This document shows positions 18,504 to 26,190 of a stretch of 64,000 bases of DNA, one piece after another. The position numbers and the translations under genes were made by a program. The DNA comes from Plantactinospora sp. KBS50. GTDB taxonomy: Bacteria; Actinomycetota; Actinomycetes; Mycobacteriales; Micromonosporaceae. Where the stretch lies: NCBI RefSeq assembly GCF_002285795.1, contig NZ_CP022961.1, positions 5,522,001-5,586,000 of the forward strand. Direction: 5' to 3'. The stretch's first letter is position 1; each line of letters starts with the position of its first letter. The notes beneath the pieces were generated by a model. That model saw only the letters and a program-made list of their open reading frames with translations. It did no database searches and was not told the DNA's origin.

Positions 18504-19877
18504 ATGCCGGAACGGCTACTCGTGATCGGCGGCGACGCGGCCGGGATGTCCGCCGCCTCGCAGGCCCGGCGCCGCCGCGGCCCGGCGGACCTGGAGATCG
18601 TGGCGATCGAGCGGGGACACTTCGCCTCGTACTCGGCCTGCGGCATCCCGTACTGGATCGGCGGCCTGGTGCCGGAGCGGGACGCGCTCATCGCGCGGAC
18701 GCCGGACACCTTCCGCGCCGAGCACGACGTCGACGTCCGGCTGCGGCACGAGGTGTTCGCCATCGACCTGGGCCGGCGCGAGGTGTCGATCCGCGACCTG
18801 GACACCGGCGCGCAGACCCGGGAATGGTTCGACCAGTTGGTGTACGCGGCCGGCGCGACCCCGCGGAAGCCGCCGTGGGCCAGGACGGACACCGCGGGAA
18901 TCTTCGGCGTGCAGACCCTGGACGACGCCTCCGCGCTGCGCGCCTGGCTCGACGCCGAACCCCGGCCGCGGCAGGCCGTGGTGGTCGGCGGCGGCTACAT
19001 CGGGGTGGAGATGGCCGAGGCGATGATCCAGCGCGGGCTCTCGGTCACCCTCGTCGAGCACGGCGACCAGCCGCTGTCCACCGTGGACCCAGACATGGGC
19101 GCGCTGGTCCGGGACGCGATGCGCGACCTCGGGATCGACCTGCGGACCGGCTGCGCGGTGACCGGGCTGCACGAGCGCGACGGCCGGGTGCACGCCGTGC
19201 AGACCAGCGAGGGGACGCTGCCGGCCGATCTCGTGGTGCTCGGTGTCGGGGTACGCCCCAACACCCGCCTCGCGGCGGACGCCGGCCTGCCGATCGGGGT
19301 GACCGGGGGCATCCGGGTGGACCTGCAGATGCGGGTGCTGGGCATGGACCGGATCTGGGCGGCCGGCGACTGCGTCGAGACCGTGCACCGGCTCACCGGC
19401 CAGCCCGTGCACGTCCCGCTGGGCACGCACGCCAACAAGCAGGGCCGGGTGGCCGGGCTGAACATCGGCGGCGGGTACGCGACCTTCCCCGGCGTGGTGG
19501 GCACGGCGGTGACCCGGGTCTGCAACCTGGAGGTGGCCCGCACCGGGCTGCTGGAACGCGAGGCCGAGGCCGCCGGCTACCAGTTCGTGAGCACGAAGAT
19601 CGAGTCGACGAACCGGGCCGGCTACTTTCCCGGCGCCCAGCCGATGACGGTGAAACTGATCGCCGACAAGCGCAGCGGCCAACTGCTCGGCGCGCAGATC
19701 GTCGGCCGTTCCGAGGCGGCCAAGCGGATCGACGCGCTGGCCGTGGCGCTGTGGAACTACATGACCGTGGACGACATGGCCGGGCTGGATCTGGGCTATG
19801 CGCCGCCGTACGCCCCCGTCTGGGATCCCGTGCTGATCGCCGCGCGCAAGGCCGTCGACCTGATCCACGCCGACTGA
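18504..19877 (+). CDS. FAD-dependent pyridine nucleotide-disulfide oxidoreductase (CoA-disulfide reductase-like)
   Basis: 457-residue flavoprotein. An FAD-binding GGDAAGM motif lies at residues 9-15. The single redox cysteine C46 sits in SYSACGIPYWIGG, the pattern of CoA-disulfide reductase / NADH oxidase / persulfide reductase enzymes. The NAD(P)H motif VVVGGGYIGVEMAE and the second FAD motif WAAGDCVE follow, then a C-terminal dimerisation domain. It probably transfers electrons from NAD(P)H to a disulfide, persulfide or oxygen. The gene starts 10 bp after the glutamate-cysteine-ligase-like gene, which supports a thiol-related role. Confidence 0.85.
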   Translation: MPERLLVIGGDAAGMSAASQARRRRGPADLEIVAIERGHFASYSACGIPYWIGGLVPERDALIARTPDTFRAEHDVDVRLRHEVFAIDLGRREVSIRDLDTGAQTREWFDQLVYAAGATPRKPPWARTDTAGIFGVQTLDDASALRAWLDAEPRPRQAVVVGGGYIGVEMAEAMIQRGLSVTLVEHGDQPLSTVDPDMGALVRDAMRDLGIDLRTGCAVTGLHERDGRVHAVQTSEGTLPADLVVLGVGVRPNTRLAADAGLPIGVTGGIRVDLQMRVLGMDRIWAAGDCVETVHRLTGQPVHVPLGTHANKQGRVAGLNIGGGYATFPGVVGTAVTRVCNLEVARTGLLEREAEAAGYQFVSTKIESTNRAGYFPGAQPMTVKLIADKRSGQLLGAQIVGRSEAAKRIDALAVALWNYMTVDDMAGLDLGYAPPYAPVWDPVLIAARKAVDLIHAD

Positions 19878-19922
19878 TCCGGCGCGACCGCGACCAGCGC
19901 CGATCGCCCACGGTCCGCCCTC

Positions 19923-19964
19923 TCCGTCCTCCTCCCTCCGTCCTCCTCCCTCCGTCCTCCTCCC
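19923..19964. repeat. Three exact 14-bp pyrimidine-rich tandem repeats
   Basis: TCCGTCCTCCTCCC occurs three times in a row. The plus strand is almost pure pyrimidine here, so the stretch could form a triplex-like structure. It lies in the 378-bp gap after the flavoprotein gene, which holds no gene. Confidence 0.9.
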
Positions 19965-20013
19965 TCCTCCCCAGACAATCACGCAGGGTGACCTCGCCGA
20001 TAGCGACAAGCTT

Positions 20014-20067
20014 TTTTTGACCTATACCTGAGAGTCATTTAAATGACTCTCAGGTATAGGTCAAAAA
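20014..20067. repeat. Perfect 54-bp AT-rich palindrome
   Basis: Two 27-bp arms meet at 20040/20041 with no spacer; each arm reads from the centre AAATGACTCTCAGGTATAGG then TCAAAAA. It is far more AT-rich than its surroundings and perfectly symmetrical. It lacks a T-tract after the downstream arm on either strand relative to nearby genes, so it is not a classical terminator. Possible roles are a regulator-binding site, a cruciform or a remnant of a mobile element; I do not recognise the sequence. Confidence 0.85.
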
Positions 20068-20160
20068 GATGTGTTCGGTTCCGGCGCGGTGCACCCGGAT
20101 CACCGTCAGCACCTCTTGCGCGCGGCGTCGCGTCCGCAACGAGAGTTGCGCGGGCCGTCC

Positions 20161-20211
20161 CGGTCGGGGTCGGCCGGGGTCGGCCGGGGTCGGCCGGGGT
20201 TCGGCCGGGGT
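20161..20211. repeat. 10-bp tandem repeat upstream of the DUF1707 gene
   Basis: CGGCCGGGGT and close variants repeat about five times, ending 33 bp before the -10 box of the next gene. No function is apparent. Confidence 0.75.
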
Positions 20212-20255
20212 TCGGGCGGGAGGCCGGACGGGCGGTAGCGGACTAAGCTGCCCCC

Positions 20256-20924
20256 GTGGAACCGCAACCGCACGGTGAGGACCGGATCCGGGTCTCCGAC
20301 GCCGAACGAGAGCAGGTCGTCGAGCTGCTGGGCCAGGCCGCCGCCGAGGGCCGGCTCACCCTCGACGAGTACGCCGAGCGGGCCACCACCGCGCACACCG
20401 CGCGGACCCGCGGTGAGCTGGCGAAACTCACCGACGACCTGCCGGGGCCACGGCCGGCCGCGGCCTCCCAGCTCGCGCCGCTGCCGCCGACGGCGAGCCA
20501 GCCGGGGCCGCAGGGCGGCTATGGGTCGGCGCCGCAGGGCGGCTATGGGTCGGGGCCGCAGGGCGGCTACGGGCCGGAGCCGGAGCGGCTGATAGCGATC
20601 TTCGGCAACGAGTCCCGCAAGGGCCGCTGGCCGGTGCCCGCGTACCTGGAGGCCAAGTCCATCTTCGGCGACTGCCACATCGAACTCCAGGACGCGCACC
20701 TGCAACACCCGGTGACCGTCATCGACGCGACGGCGGTGTTCGGCTCGATCACCGTGTACGTGCCCGACGGGGTCGACGTCCGGCTCAGCGGCACGGCGGT
20801 GTTCGGCGAGAAGCAGTCGAAGCTGAACGGCCAGGCGGAGCCCGGCGCTCCGGTGGTCGAGGTACGCACGAAGATCATCTTCGGGTCGGTCACCGTCCGG
20901 CCGCCCAAGCGCCGCTGGCGGTAG
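20256..20924 (+). CDS. DUF1707 and LiaF-like C-terminal domain protein
   Basis: 222-residue protein. The N-terminal DUF1707 (RIRVSDAEREQVVELLGQA, LDEYAERATTAHTARTRGEL, about residues 10-63) is followed by a Gly/Tyr/Pro linker with three QGGYG repeats encoded by 24-bp DNA repeats. The C-terminal beta-rich domain (LIAIFGNESRKGRW, IFGDCHIELQDA, VFGSITVYVPDGVDV) resembles the cell-wall-active antibiotic response region of LiaF-type proteins. The leaderless start is supported by TAAGCT at 20244-20249, 6 nt before the GTG. Role possibly in envelope stress; no transmembrane segment is seen. Confidence 0.85.
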   Translation: MEPQPHGEDRIRVSDAEREQVVELLGQAAAEGRLTLDEYAERATTAHTARTRGELAKLTDDLPGPRPAAASQLAPLPPTASQPGPQGGYGSAPQGGYGSGPQGGYGPEPERLIAIFGNESRKGRWPVPAYLEAKSIFGDCHIELQDAHLQHPVTVIDATAVFGSITVYVPDGVDVRLSGTAVFGEKQSKLNGQAEPGAPVVEVRTKIIFGSVTVRPPKRRWR

Positions 20925-21034
20925 CCCGCCCCGCAACTTCGCCACCCCGCCCGCGCGACCGGCGCACGTGGGGCCAGCCACGCCACTGCGCCCGCTCCAC
21001 CGGCCCGCGGCCGGGCGAGCCGACCTTCCCGGTA

Positions 21035-21093
21035 TTGACAATCCGGCCGCCGTGGTTGCATGGTTAGTTACATGAGTAATGAACCAGCTAACC
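21035..21093 (+). promoter_or_regulatory. Promoter with operator-like inverted repeat before the YtrA-type regulator
   Basis: A perfect -35 TTGACA is at 21035-21040. An imperfect inverted repeat GGTTAGTTAC-ATGA-GTAATGAACC (21062-21085) covers the -10/start region, with further CTAACC at 21088-21093 matching the GGTTAG. The position suits autorepression by the adjacent GntR/YtrA regulator. The exact -10 is not clear. Confidence 0.5.
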
Positions 21094-21115
21094 CGGCCAT
21101 GGTCGGGTTCTCCTG

Positions 21116-21472
21116 ATGGACGACGGGCGGCCCATCTTCCTCCAGGTCGCGGAGCTGATCGAGGGCGCGATCATCGACGGCTCACTGCCGGAGGAGGCCC
21201 AGGTGCCGTCGACGAACGAGCTGGCCGCGTTCCACCGGATCAACCCCGCCACCGCCGCCAAGGGCGTCAACCAACTGGTGACGGACGGGATCCTCTACAA
21301 GAGACGAGGTATCGGGATGTTCGTCGCCACGGGCGCCGTCGACAAGCTGATGGCCCGCCGCCGGGACCGGTTCGCCACCCGGTACGTCCAGCCGCTGCTG
21401 GCCGAGGCGGCCCGGCTGGGCATGACCGTCGACGAGGTCAAGGCGCTGATCGACCAGGAGCCGGGCCGATGA
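21116..21472 (+). CDS. GntR family transcriptional regulator, YtrA subfamily
   Basis: 118 residues. A winged helix-turn-helix occupies about residues 5-75 (IFLQVAELIEGAIIDGSLPE, QVPSTNELAAFHRINPATAAKGVNQL, GILYKRRGIGMFV) and is followed by only a short helical tail, the YtrA-type layout. Such regulators usually repress the ABC transporter operon in which they lie. Here the gene overlaps the ATPase gene by ATGA. An inverted repeat near the promoter is a plausible operator. Confidence 0.9.
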   Translation: MDDGRPIFLQVAELIEGAIIDGSLPEEAQVPSTNELAAFHRINPATAAKGVNQLVTDGILYKRRGIGMFVATGAVDKLMARRRDRFATRYVQPLLAEAARLGMTVDEVKALIDQEPGR

Positions 21473-22518
21473 GCGCGGTCCGCGCCGAGCGGCTGACCCG
21501 CCGGTACGGCAACCTCACGGTCCTCGACGGGGTGTCGTTCGCCCTCGACGAGCACCGGATCCACGGCCTGCTCGGGCGCAACGGCGCCGGCAAGACCACC
21601 CTCATGCGGGTGCTGACCGGCCAGGAACTGCCCAGCTCCGGCCTGGTCACGGTGTACGGCAGGCAGCCCTTCGAGAACCCGGCGGCGCTGTCCCGGCTGT
21701 GTTTCGTCCGGGAGGACCAGCGCTATCCGGACAACTACCGGGTCCGGCACGCGCTGGCGGCCGCCCGGCTCTGCCTCCCGCACTGGTCCGAGCCGCTCGC
21801 CCGGTCCCTGGTCGCCGACTTCGGGCTGCCGCTGAACCGGCCGGCCAAGAAGCTGTCCCGGGGCATGCTCTCCGCGCTGGGCGTCACCATCGGACTGGCC
21901 TCCCGGGCTCCGCTCACCATCTTCGACGAGCCGTACCTCGGACTGGACCCGGTGGCCCGGCAGCTGTTCTACGACCGCCTGCTCGCCGACTACGCCGCGC
22001 ACCCGCGGACCGTCATCCTCGCCACCCACCTCGTCGACGAGGTCGCCGACCTGCTCGAACACGTCGTCCTGATCGACCAGGGCCGGCTGCTGCTGGCCGC
22101 CGACACGGAGACGCTGCGCGGCCAGGTCCGGGTGCTGGCCGGACCCGCCGAGGCGGTCGCCCGGCTGGCCGACGGACGGCGGTCGCTGCGCCGCGAGCGG
22201 ATGGCCGGGATGTCCCGGGTGACGGTGCGCGGCGACTGGTCCGATGCCGACCTGGCGCACGCCGAACGCCTCGGCGTCGACGTCAGCGCCGTGTCGTTGC
22301 AACAGGCCATGGTGCTCATCGCGGGCGCCGTCCGCTCCCCCGCCGCGTCCGACCGGCCCGATGATCGGCCGGACGGCGCCGCCCCACCGGGCTCCGGACC
22401 GGCCGACTTACCGGGCTCCGGACCGGCCGGCCTACCGGCCGGGGCCGACCGGCGACCCGGCGAATCCGAATCCGGCGCCCGGGTGGCGGCCGGCTCCACG
22501 ATCGAGGACGCGCGATGA
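21469..22518 (+). CDS. ABC transporter ATP-binding protein
   Basis: 349-residue ATPase. Walker A is GRNGAGKTTL at about residues 39-48; the signature is a weak KKLSRGM instead of LSGGQ; Walker B is LTIFDEPYLGLD; H-loop is ILATHLVDEV. The last 60 residues are a Pro/Gly/Arg/Asp-rich tail with SGPADLPGSGPAGLP repeats, unusual for the family. ATGA overlaps with both neighbours show a regulator-ATPase-permease operon. The substrate is unknown; YtrA-linked systems often respond to cell-wall antibiotics. Confidence 0.9.
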   Translation: MSAVRAERLTRRYGNLTVLDGVSFALDEHRIHGLLGRNGAGKTTLMRVLTGQELPSSGLVTVYGRQPFENPAALSRLCFVREDQRYPDNYRVRHALAAARLCLPHWSEPLARSLVADFGLPLNRPAKKLSRGMLSALGVTIGLASRAPLTIFDEPYLGLDPVARQLFYDRLLADYAAHPRTVILATHLVDEVADLLEHVVLIDQGRLLLAADTETLRGQVRVLAGPAEAVARLADGRRSLRRERMAGMSRVTVRGDWSDADLAHAERLGVDVSAVSLQQAMVLIAGAVRSPAASDRPDDRPDGAAPPGSGPADLPGSGPAGLPAGADRRPGESESGARVAAGSTIEDAR

Positions 22519-23204
22519 ACCGTACCCTCCTGGCGGCCCGACTGCCGCTGCTGACCGCCGGCAGCATCGGCTGGCCGTGGCTGAATCTGGTGCTGGCGTT
22601 CCTGGTCAGCTACGCCGTCTTCGGCAGCATGGGCGACGTCGAGGGCGGCGCCCGGACCGGCGGCATCGCCAGCGTCTACCTGACGGTGCTGGTCATCTCG
22701 GCGAACTGGGTGGCCCAGGCCCTCCCGTTCGCCCTCGCCGTCGGCCTCACCCGCCGGGAGTTCTTCACCGGCACCGCGCTGCTGGTGGCCGCGCAGTCCG
22801 TCGCCTACGGGGTGCTGCTCTGCCTGCTCCGGCAGGCCGAGCAGGCGACCGGCGGGTGGGGCATCCGGATGCGCTTCTTCGCGCCGCCGTGGATCGCCCA
22901 ACAGAACCTCGCGATGCAGTTCCTGGTCTACGCCGTACCGTTCCTGGTGGCGGCGTTCCTCGGGTCGTTCGTCGCGGTCGTGCACCTGCGGTGGCGGCTG
23001 AGCGGCGTCTTCGTCCTGGTCATCGGCGTCACGCTGCCGCTGGGCGGCCTGGCCGCCGTTGTCGGCTGGCGCGACTGGTGGCCGGCCGTGCTCGGCTGGT
23101 TGTTCGACCAGACCGCGGTCAGTCTCCTCGCCGGCTGGTCGGCGGTGCTGGCGGTCGCGCTGGCCGGCGCGGGCTACCTGACGCTGCGCCGCGCGGCACC
23201 GTGA
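22515..23204 (+). CDS. ABC transporter membrane subunit
   Basis: 229-residue integral membrane protein with about six helices, including NLVLAFLVSYAVFGSM, YLTVLVISANWVAQALPFAL, MQFLVYAVPFLVAAFLGSFV and the final VLAVALAGAGYLTL. The conserved TRREFF motif after helix 2 is typical of ABC-2-like permeases paired with YtrA-linked ATPases. It overlaps the ATPase gene by ATGA. Its last 86 bp overlap the 3' end of the convergent Nei gene. Confidence 0.85.
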   Translation: MNRTLLAARLPLLTAGSIGWPWLNLVLAFLVSYAVFGSMGDVEGGARTGGIASVYLTVLVISANWVAQALPFALAVGLTRREFFTGTALLVAAQSVAYGVLLCLLRQAEQATGGWGIRMRFFAPPWIAQQNLAMQFLVYAVPFLVAAFLGSFVAVVHLRWRLSGVFVLVIGVTLPLGGLAAVVGWRDWWPAVLGWLFDQTAVSLLAGWSAVLAVALAGAGYLTLRRAAP

Positions 23205-24018
23205 CCGGCCGCCCGGGTTGGCAGGTCGGGCACCAGTACGCGTTGCGGCCGGCGAGCGTGCCGGCGGCGACGGCCGTGCCGCAGCGGTGGCAGGGCTGGC
23301 CGGCGCGGCGGTAGACGTACACCTCGCCACCGTGCCGGTCCACCCGCGGCGGCCGGCCCATGGTCTCGGGCAGGTGTTCGTCGCGGACCGTGTCGATCCG
23401 ACCCCGGCGCTCCGCGATCCGCATCAGGTCGCACAGGTCGGCCCAGAGCGCGTCCCAGCCCGCGGGGGTCAGTTGCCGGCCGGGCACCTCCGGCGACAGC
23501 CCGGCCCGGAACAGCGCCTCGGTCACGAAGATGAGCCCGGTGCCGGCCACCACCGACTGATCGAGCAGCAGCGCCGCCAGCGCGGTGGGGCTGCGCCGGA
23601 TCCGCCCGTACGCCCGTTCCGGGTCGGCGTCGGCACGTAGCGGATCGGGACCCAGCCGGTCCCGCAGCGCCGCCACCTCCGGCGGGTCGAGCAGCTCGCA
23701 GGCGGTCGGCCCGCGCAGTTCCAGCCAGTGCCGGTCGCTGGTGAGCCGGAGCCTGACCTGGCCCACCGGCTCCGGCGGCTCACCGTCGCCGTCGCTGAAC
23801 CGGCCGTACAGCCCCAGGTGCACGTGCAGCGTCCGGTCACCGGCGTAGTGGTGCAGCAGGTGCTTGCCGTACGCCTCGGTCCGCTCCAGCACCGAGCCGG
23901 ACAGCAGCGCGGCGCCCTCGGCGAACCGGCCCTGCGGGCTGCCGGCCTGCACCTTGTCGCCGACGAACAGCTCCCGGTGCCGGGCCGCCAGCCGGTGGAT
24001 CGTGTGTCCCTCGGGCAC
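23119..24018 (-). CDS. Nei/Fpg family DNA glycosylase (endonuclease VIII-like)
   Basis: 299-residue base-excision repair enzyme that removes oxidised bases and cleaves abasic sites. The mature N-terminus PEGHTIHR carries the catalytic Pro and Glu. The helix-two-turn-helix segment contains LLDQSVVAGTGLIFVTEALF. The C-terminal zinc finger is CHRCG...CPTC, followed by a basic Pro/Arg tail of about 30 residues. The GTG at 24018 is chosen so that Pro follows Met directly. It is leaderless, with TAGGCT at 24026-24031. The tail is encoded by DNA overlapping the permease gene on the other strand. Confidence 0.9.
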   Translation of the reverse strand: MPEGHTIHRLAARHRELFVGDKVQAGSPQGRFAEGAALLSGSVLERTEAYGKHLLHHYAGDRTLHVHLGLYGRFSDGDGEPPEPVGQVRLRLTSDRHWLELRGPTACELLDPPEVAALRDRLGPDPLRADADPERAYGRIRRSPTALAALLLDQSVVAGTGLIFVTEALFRAGLSPEVPGRQLTPAGWDALWADLCDLMRIAERRGRIDTVRDEHLPETMGRPPRVDRHGGEVYVYRRAGQPCHRCGTAVAAGTLAGRNAYWCPTCQPGRPVTVPRGAASGSPRRPARPPAPPTSRRGD

Positions 24019-24182
24019 GCCGCACAGCCTAGCCGGCCGTCCACCCCCGACCCTGGCACGGATCGCGGCCGCCGGCCGCCGCGCGGCCAGGGGGTGTGCC
24101 GCTCGCGGCATCGGGGTAAACCGATGACGTCCGAGCGTAGGCGCCGGCTGACCGGGCCCTCGCACGTATCAGGAGGTGTGTT

Positions 24183-25034
24183 GTGGTCAAGATTCCCTCG
24201 CTCTCCCGCCGCCGGGAGGCCGAACCCGAGTCCGCTCGGGACATCGACGACGATGGCCTGGTCGACGACCGGGATCCCGTGGACGACACCGACCCGACGC
24301 CGGTTTCCCCGCCCGTGGGCGGTGCCCCGGCGGTCGCCGAGCGGACCGAGGAGCGCACGACCTACCGCAGTGCCACGACCGACGACGCCGACCCGGAGTC
24401 GCGCGCGGCCGGCCGACGGCGCGCGGCCGAGCGGGCCGCGACGGCGCGGGCCGCCACCCGCCCGGCCCGCGGCGAGGCCGCCGTGCCGACCGCCCCGGAA
24501 CGCACGGTCGACGAAAGCACCGTCGACGGGCGCACGGTCGACGGGCGCACCCTCGACGGGCGCACCGTCGACGAGCACCCGGTGGACGAGCGCACCGAGA
24601 CGGTGCGGAACCGCGACGACGAGGCCCGCCGTACCGTGCTGGAGCGCACCGACGACGACCGCGCCGAGGAGGTCGAACCGCGACCCGAGGTGGTGGTCGA
24701 CCGCGGCCCCCGGCCGCGGGCCAGCCTGCTCGCCACGACGAGCCTGATCATCGGGGTCGCCGGCGCGCTGTTCGTGCTCACCGGCACCCTGGCCGGGTAC
24801 GGCATGGTGCTGGGCGGGATCGGCGCCCTGCTCGGGGTGGCCGGACTGTCCGCGACCCGGCGCCGGCATGTGGCCGGCACCACCGAGGCGATGCTCGGCC
24901 TGATCTTCGGGCTCGGCGCCGTGGTGCTCGGCATCCTGGCGATGACCGGGCAGTTCCTCTGGCCGAGCACCGACGGCGACTGGGTGCAGCGGCTCCGGGA
25001 GTGGCTTGACGCACAGTTTGTGGACCGCTTCTGA
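24183..25034 (+). CDS. Acidic-tailed membrane protein with two C-terminal helices
   Basis: 283 residues, unknown function. The first 185 residues are charged and low-complexity, with a repeated VDGRTVDGRTLDGRTVDE block from 15-bp DNA repeats. Two membrane helices follow (SLLATTSLIIGVAGALFVLTG region and MLGLIFGLGAVVLGILAM), like DUF4190-type proteins. The last 25 residues are DGDWVQRLREWLDAQFVDRF. The GTG follows a consensus AGGAGGTG. A strong terminator lies downstream at 25115, so it is a single-gene unit, divergent from nei. Confidence 0.8.
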   Translation: MVKIPSLSRRREAEPESARDIDDDGLVDDRDPVDDTDPTPVSPPVGGAPAVAERTEERTTYRSATTDDADPESRAAGRRRAAERAATARAATRPARGEAAVPTAPERTVDESTVDGRTVDGRTLDGRTVDEHPVDERTETVRNRDDEARRTVLERTDDDRAEEVEPRPEVVVDRGPRPRASLLATTSLIIGVAGALFVLTGTLAGYGMVLGGIGALLGVAGLSATRRRHVAGTTEAMLGLIFGLGAVVLGILAMTGQFLWPSTDGDWVQRLREWLDAQFVDRF

Positions 25035-25114
25035 CGGGCAGAGGTGAGGCCAGCCGGTGATGCACCGGCGGCGAGCGCGACAGCAGTGGTGGTTCACCCC
25101 GGCGCAGCGCACGA

Positions 25115-25150
25115 TGTGGGGCGGCGACATCGCCGCCCCACAGGCGTTTT
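25115..25150 (+). terminator. Intrinsic terminator with T-tract
   Basis: A 12-bp perfect stem TGTGGGGCGGCG/CGCCGCCCCACA with an ACAT loop (25115-25142) is followed by GGCGTTTT. It ends transcription of the upstream membrane-protein gene. The rest of the 295-bp gap to the next gene shows nothing recognisable. Confidence 0.8.
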
Positions 25151-25329
25151 CCGGGCCGGACGTTGCTCGCGCAACAAACCGCCGCGAACACCGGGGTCAG
25201 ACGCAACGATCAGCGGTGAAACGCAACTCTCACCGGTGGATGCGGCCGGGACGGGCCGCATAGCGTTGAGGAACGGCGCCAGCCCGTGAGCCGATCGTGG
25301 CCGGGCGCGCCCGACCCCTGGGAGCAGTG

Positions 25330-26190
25330 ATGACGCTGGACGCCACGGACCTGGCCGGGCGACCGCCCGCCGGCCCGCGCGCCGACCACCGGCACTTCCT
25401 GATGTGTCGACCGACGTACTTCACGGTCGAGTACGCGATCAACCCCTGGATGGACCCGGCCGCCCCGGTCGACCCGGCGCGAGCGGTCGCGCAGTGGGAC
25501 ACGCTGCGGCGGACCTACCTCGACCTCGGCCACACCGTCGACCTGATCGACCCGCTGCCCGGCCTGCCGGACATGGTCTTCGCCGCCAACGGCGCGACCG
25601 TGGTGGACGGCAAGGCGATGGCGGTGCAGTTCCGCGACCCGGAGCGGGCCGACGAGGCGCCCGCCTACCGTGCCTGGTTCGAGCGCGCCGGGTTCGAGAT
25701 CCACGACCCGAAGCACGTGAACGAGGGCGAGGGCGACATCCTGCTGGCCGGCGACCTGCTGCTGGCCGGCACCGGGTTCCGCACCGCGCACGCGGCGCAC
25801 GCCCAGCTCCAGGAGGTCTTCGGCCGCCCGGTGATCAGCCTCCAGCTGGTCGACCCGCGCTTCTACCACCTGGACACCGCGCTCTGCGTGCTGGACGAGC
25901 GGACCGTGGCGTACCTGCCGGAGGCGTTCTCGCCCGGCAGCCGGGCCGCGCTGCGCCGGCTGTTCCCGGACGCGGTCCTGGCCACCGAGGCGGACGCCAC
26001 GGTGTTCGGGCTCAACGCGGTCAGCGACGGACGGCATGTCGTGATGCCGATCCAGGCCACCGGCCTGGCGGCGGCGCTGCGCGAGCGCGGGTACGAGACC
26101 ATCGGGGTCGACCTGTCCGAGCTGCGCAAGTCCGGCGGCGGGCCGAAGTGCTGCACGTTGACCGTACGCGGGAAAGAGGCGGGCCGATGA
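25330..26190 (+). CDS. Arginine dihydrolase / dimethylargininase (DDAH) family enzyme
   Basis: 286-residue guanidino-group hydrolase. FLMCRPTYFTVEYAINPWM (residues 23-41) resembles the start of cyanobacterial arginine dihydrolase (ArgZ/AgrE). The catalytic His is H180 in RFYHLDTAL and the nucleophile is C274 or C275 in GGPKCCTL. DDAH would give citrulline from methylarginine; arginine dihydrolase would give ornithine, ammonia and CO2. The next gene, overlapping by ATGA, is ornithine aminotransferase, which favours an ornithine-forming enzyme. The ATG follows GGGAGCAG. Which activity is real is undecided. Confidence 0.85.
   Translation: MTLDATDLAGRPPAGPRADHRHFLMCRPTYFTVEYAINPWMDPAAPVDPARAVAQWDTLRRTYLDLGHTVDLIDPLPGLPDMVFAANGATVVDGKAMAVQFRDPERADEAPAYRAWFERAGFEIHDPKHVNEGEGDILLAGDLLLAGTGFRTAHAAHAQLQEVFGRPVISLQLVDPRFYHLDTALCVLDERTVAYLPEAFSPGSRAALRRLFPDAVLATEADATVFGLNAVSDGRHVVMPIQATGLAAALRERGYETIGVDLSELRKSGGGPKCCTLTVRGKEAGR

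Noticed and set aside
20014-20067. 54-bp palindrome as a classical rho-independent terminator
   Set aside because: It has no loop and no T-tract downstream in the direction of the flanking genes; it is kept as an unexplained repeat.
25057-25263. Small frame between the membrane protein and the DDAH-family gene
   Set aside because: It runs through a strong intrinsic terminator and lacks any conserved feature.
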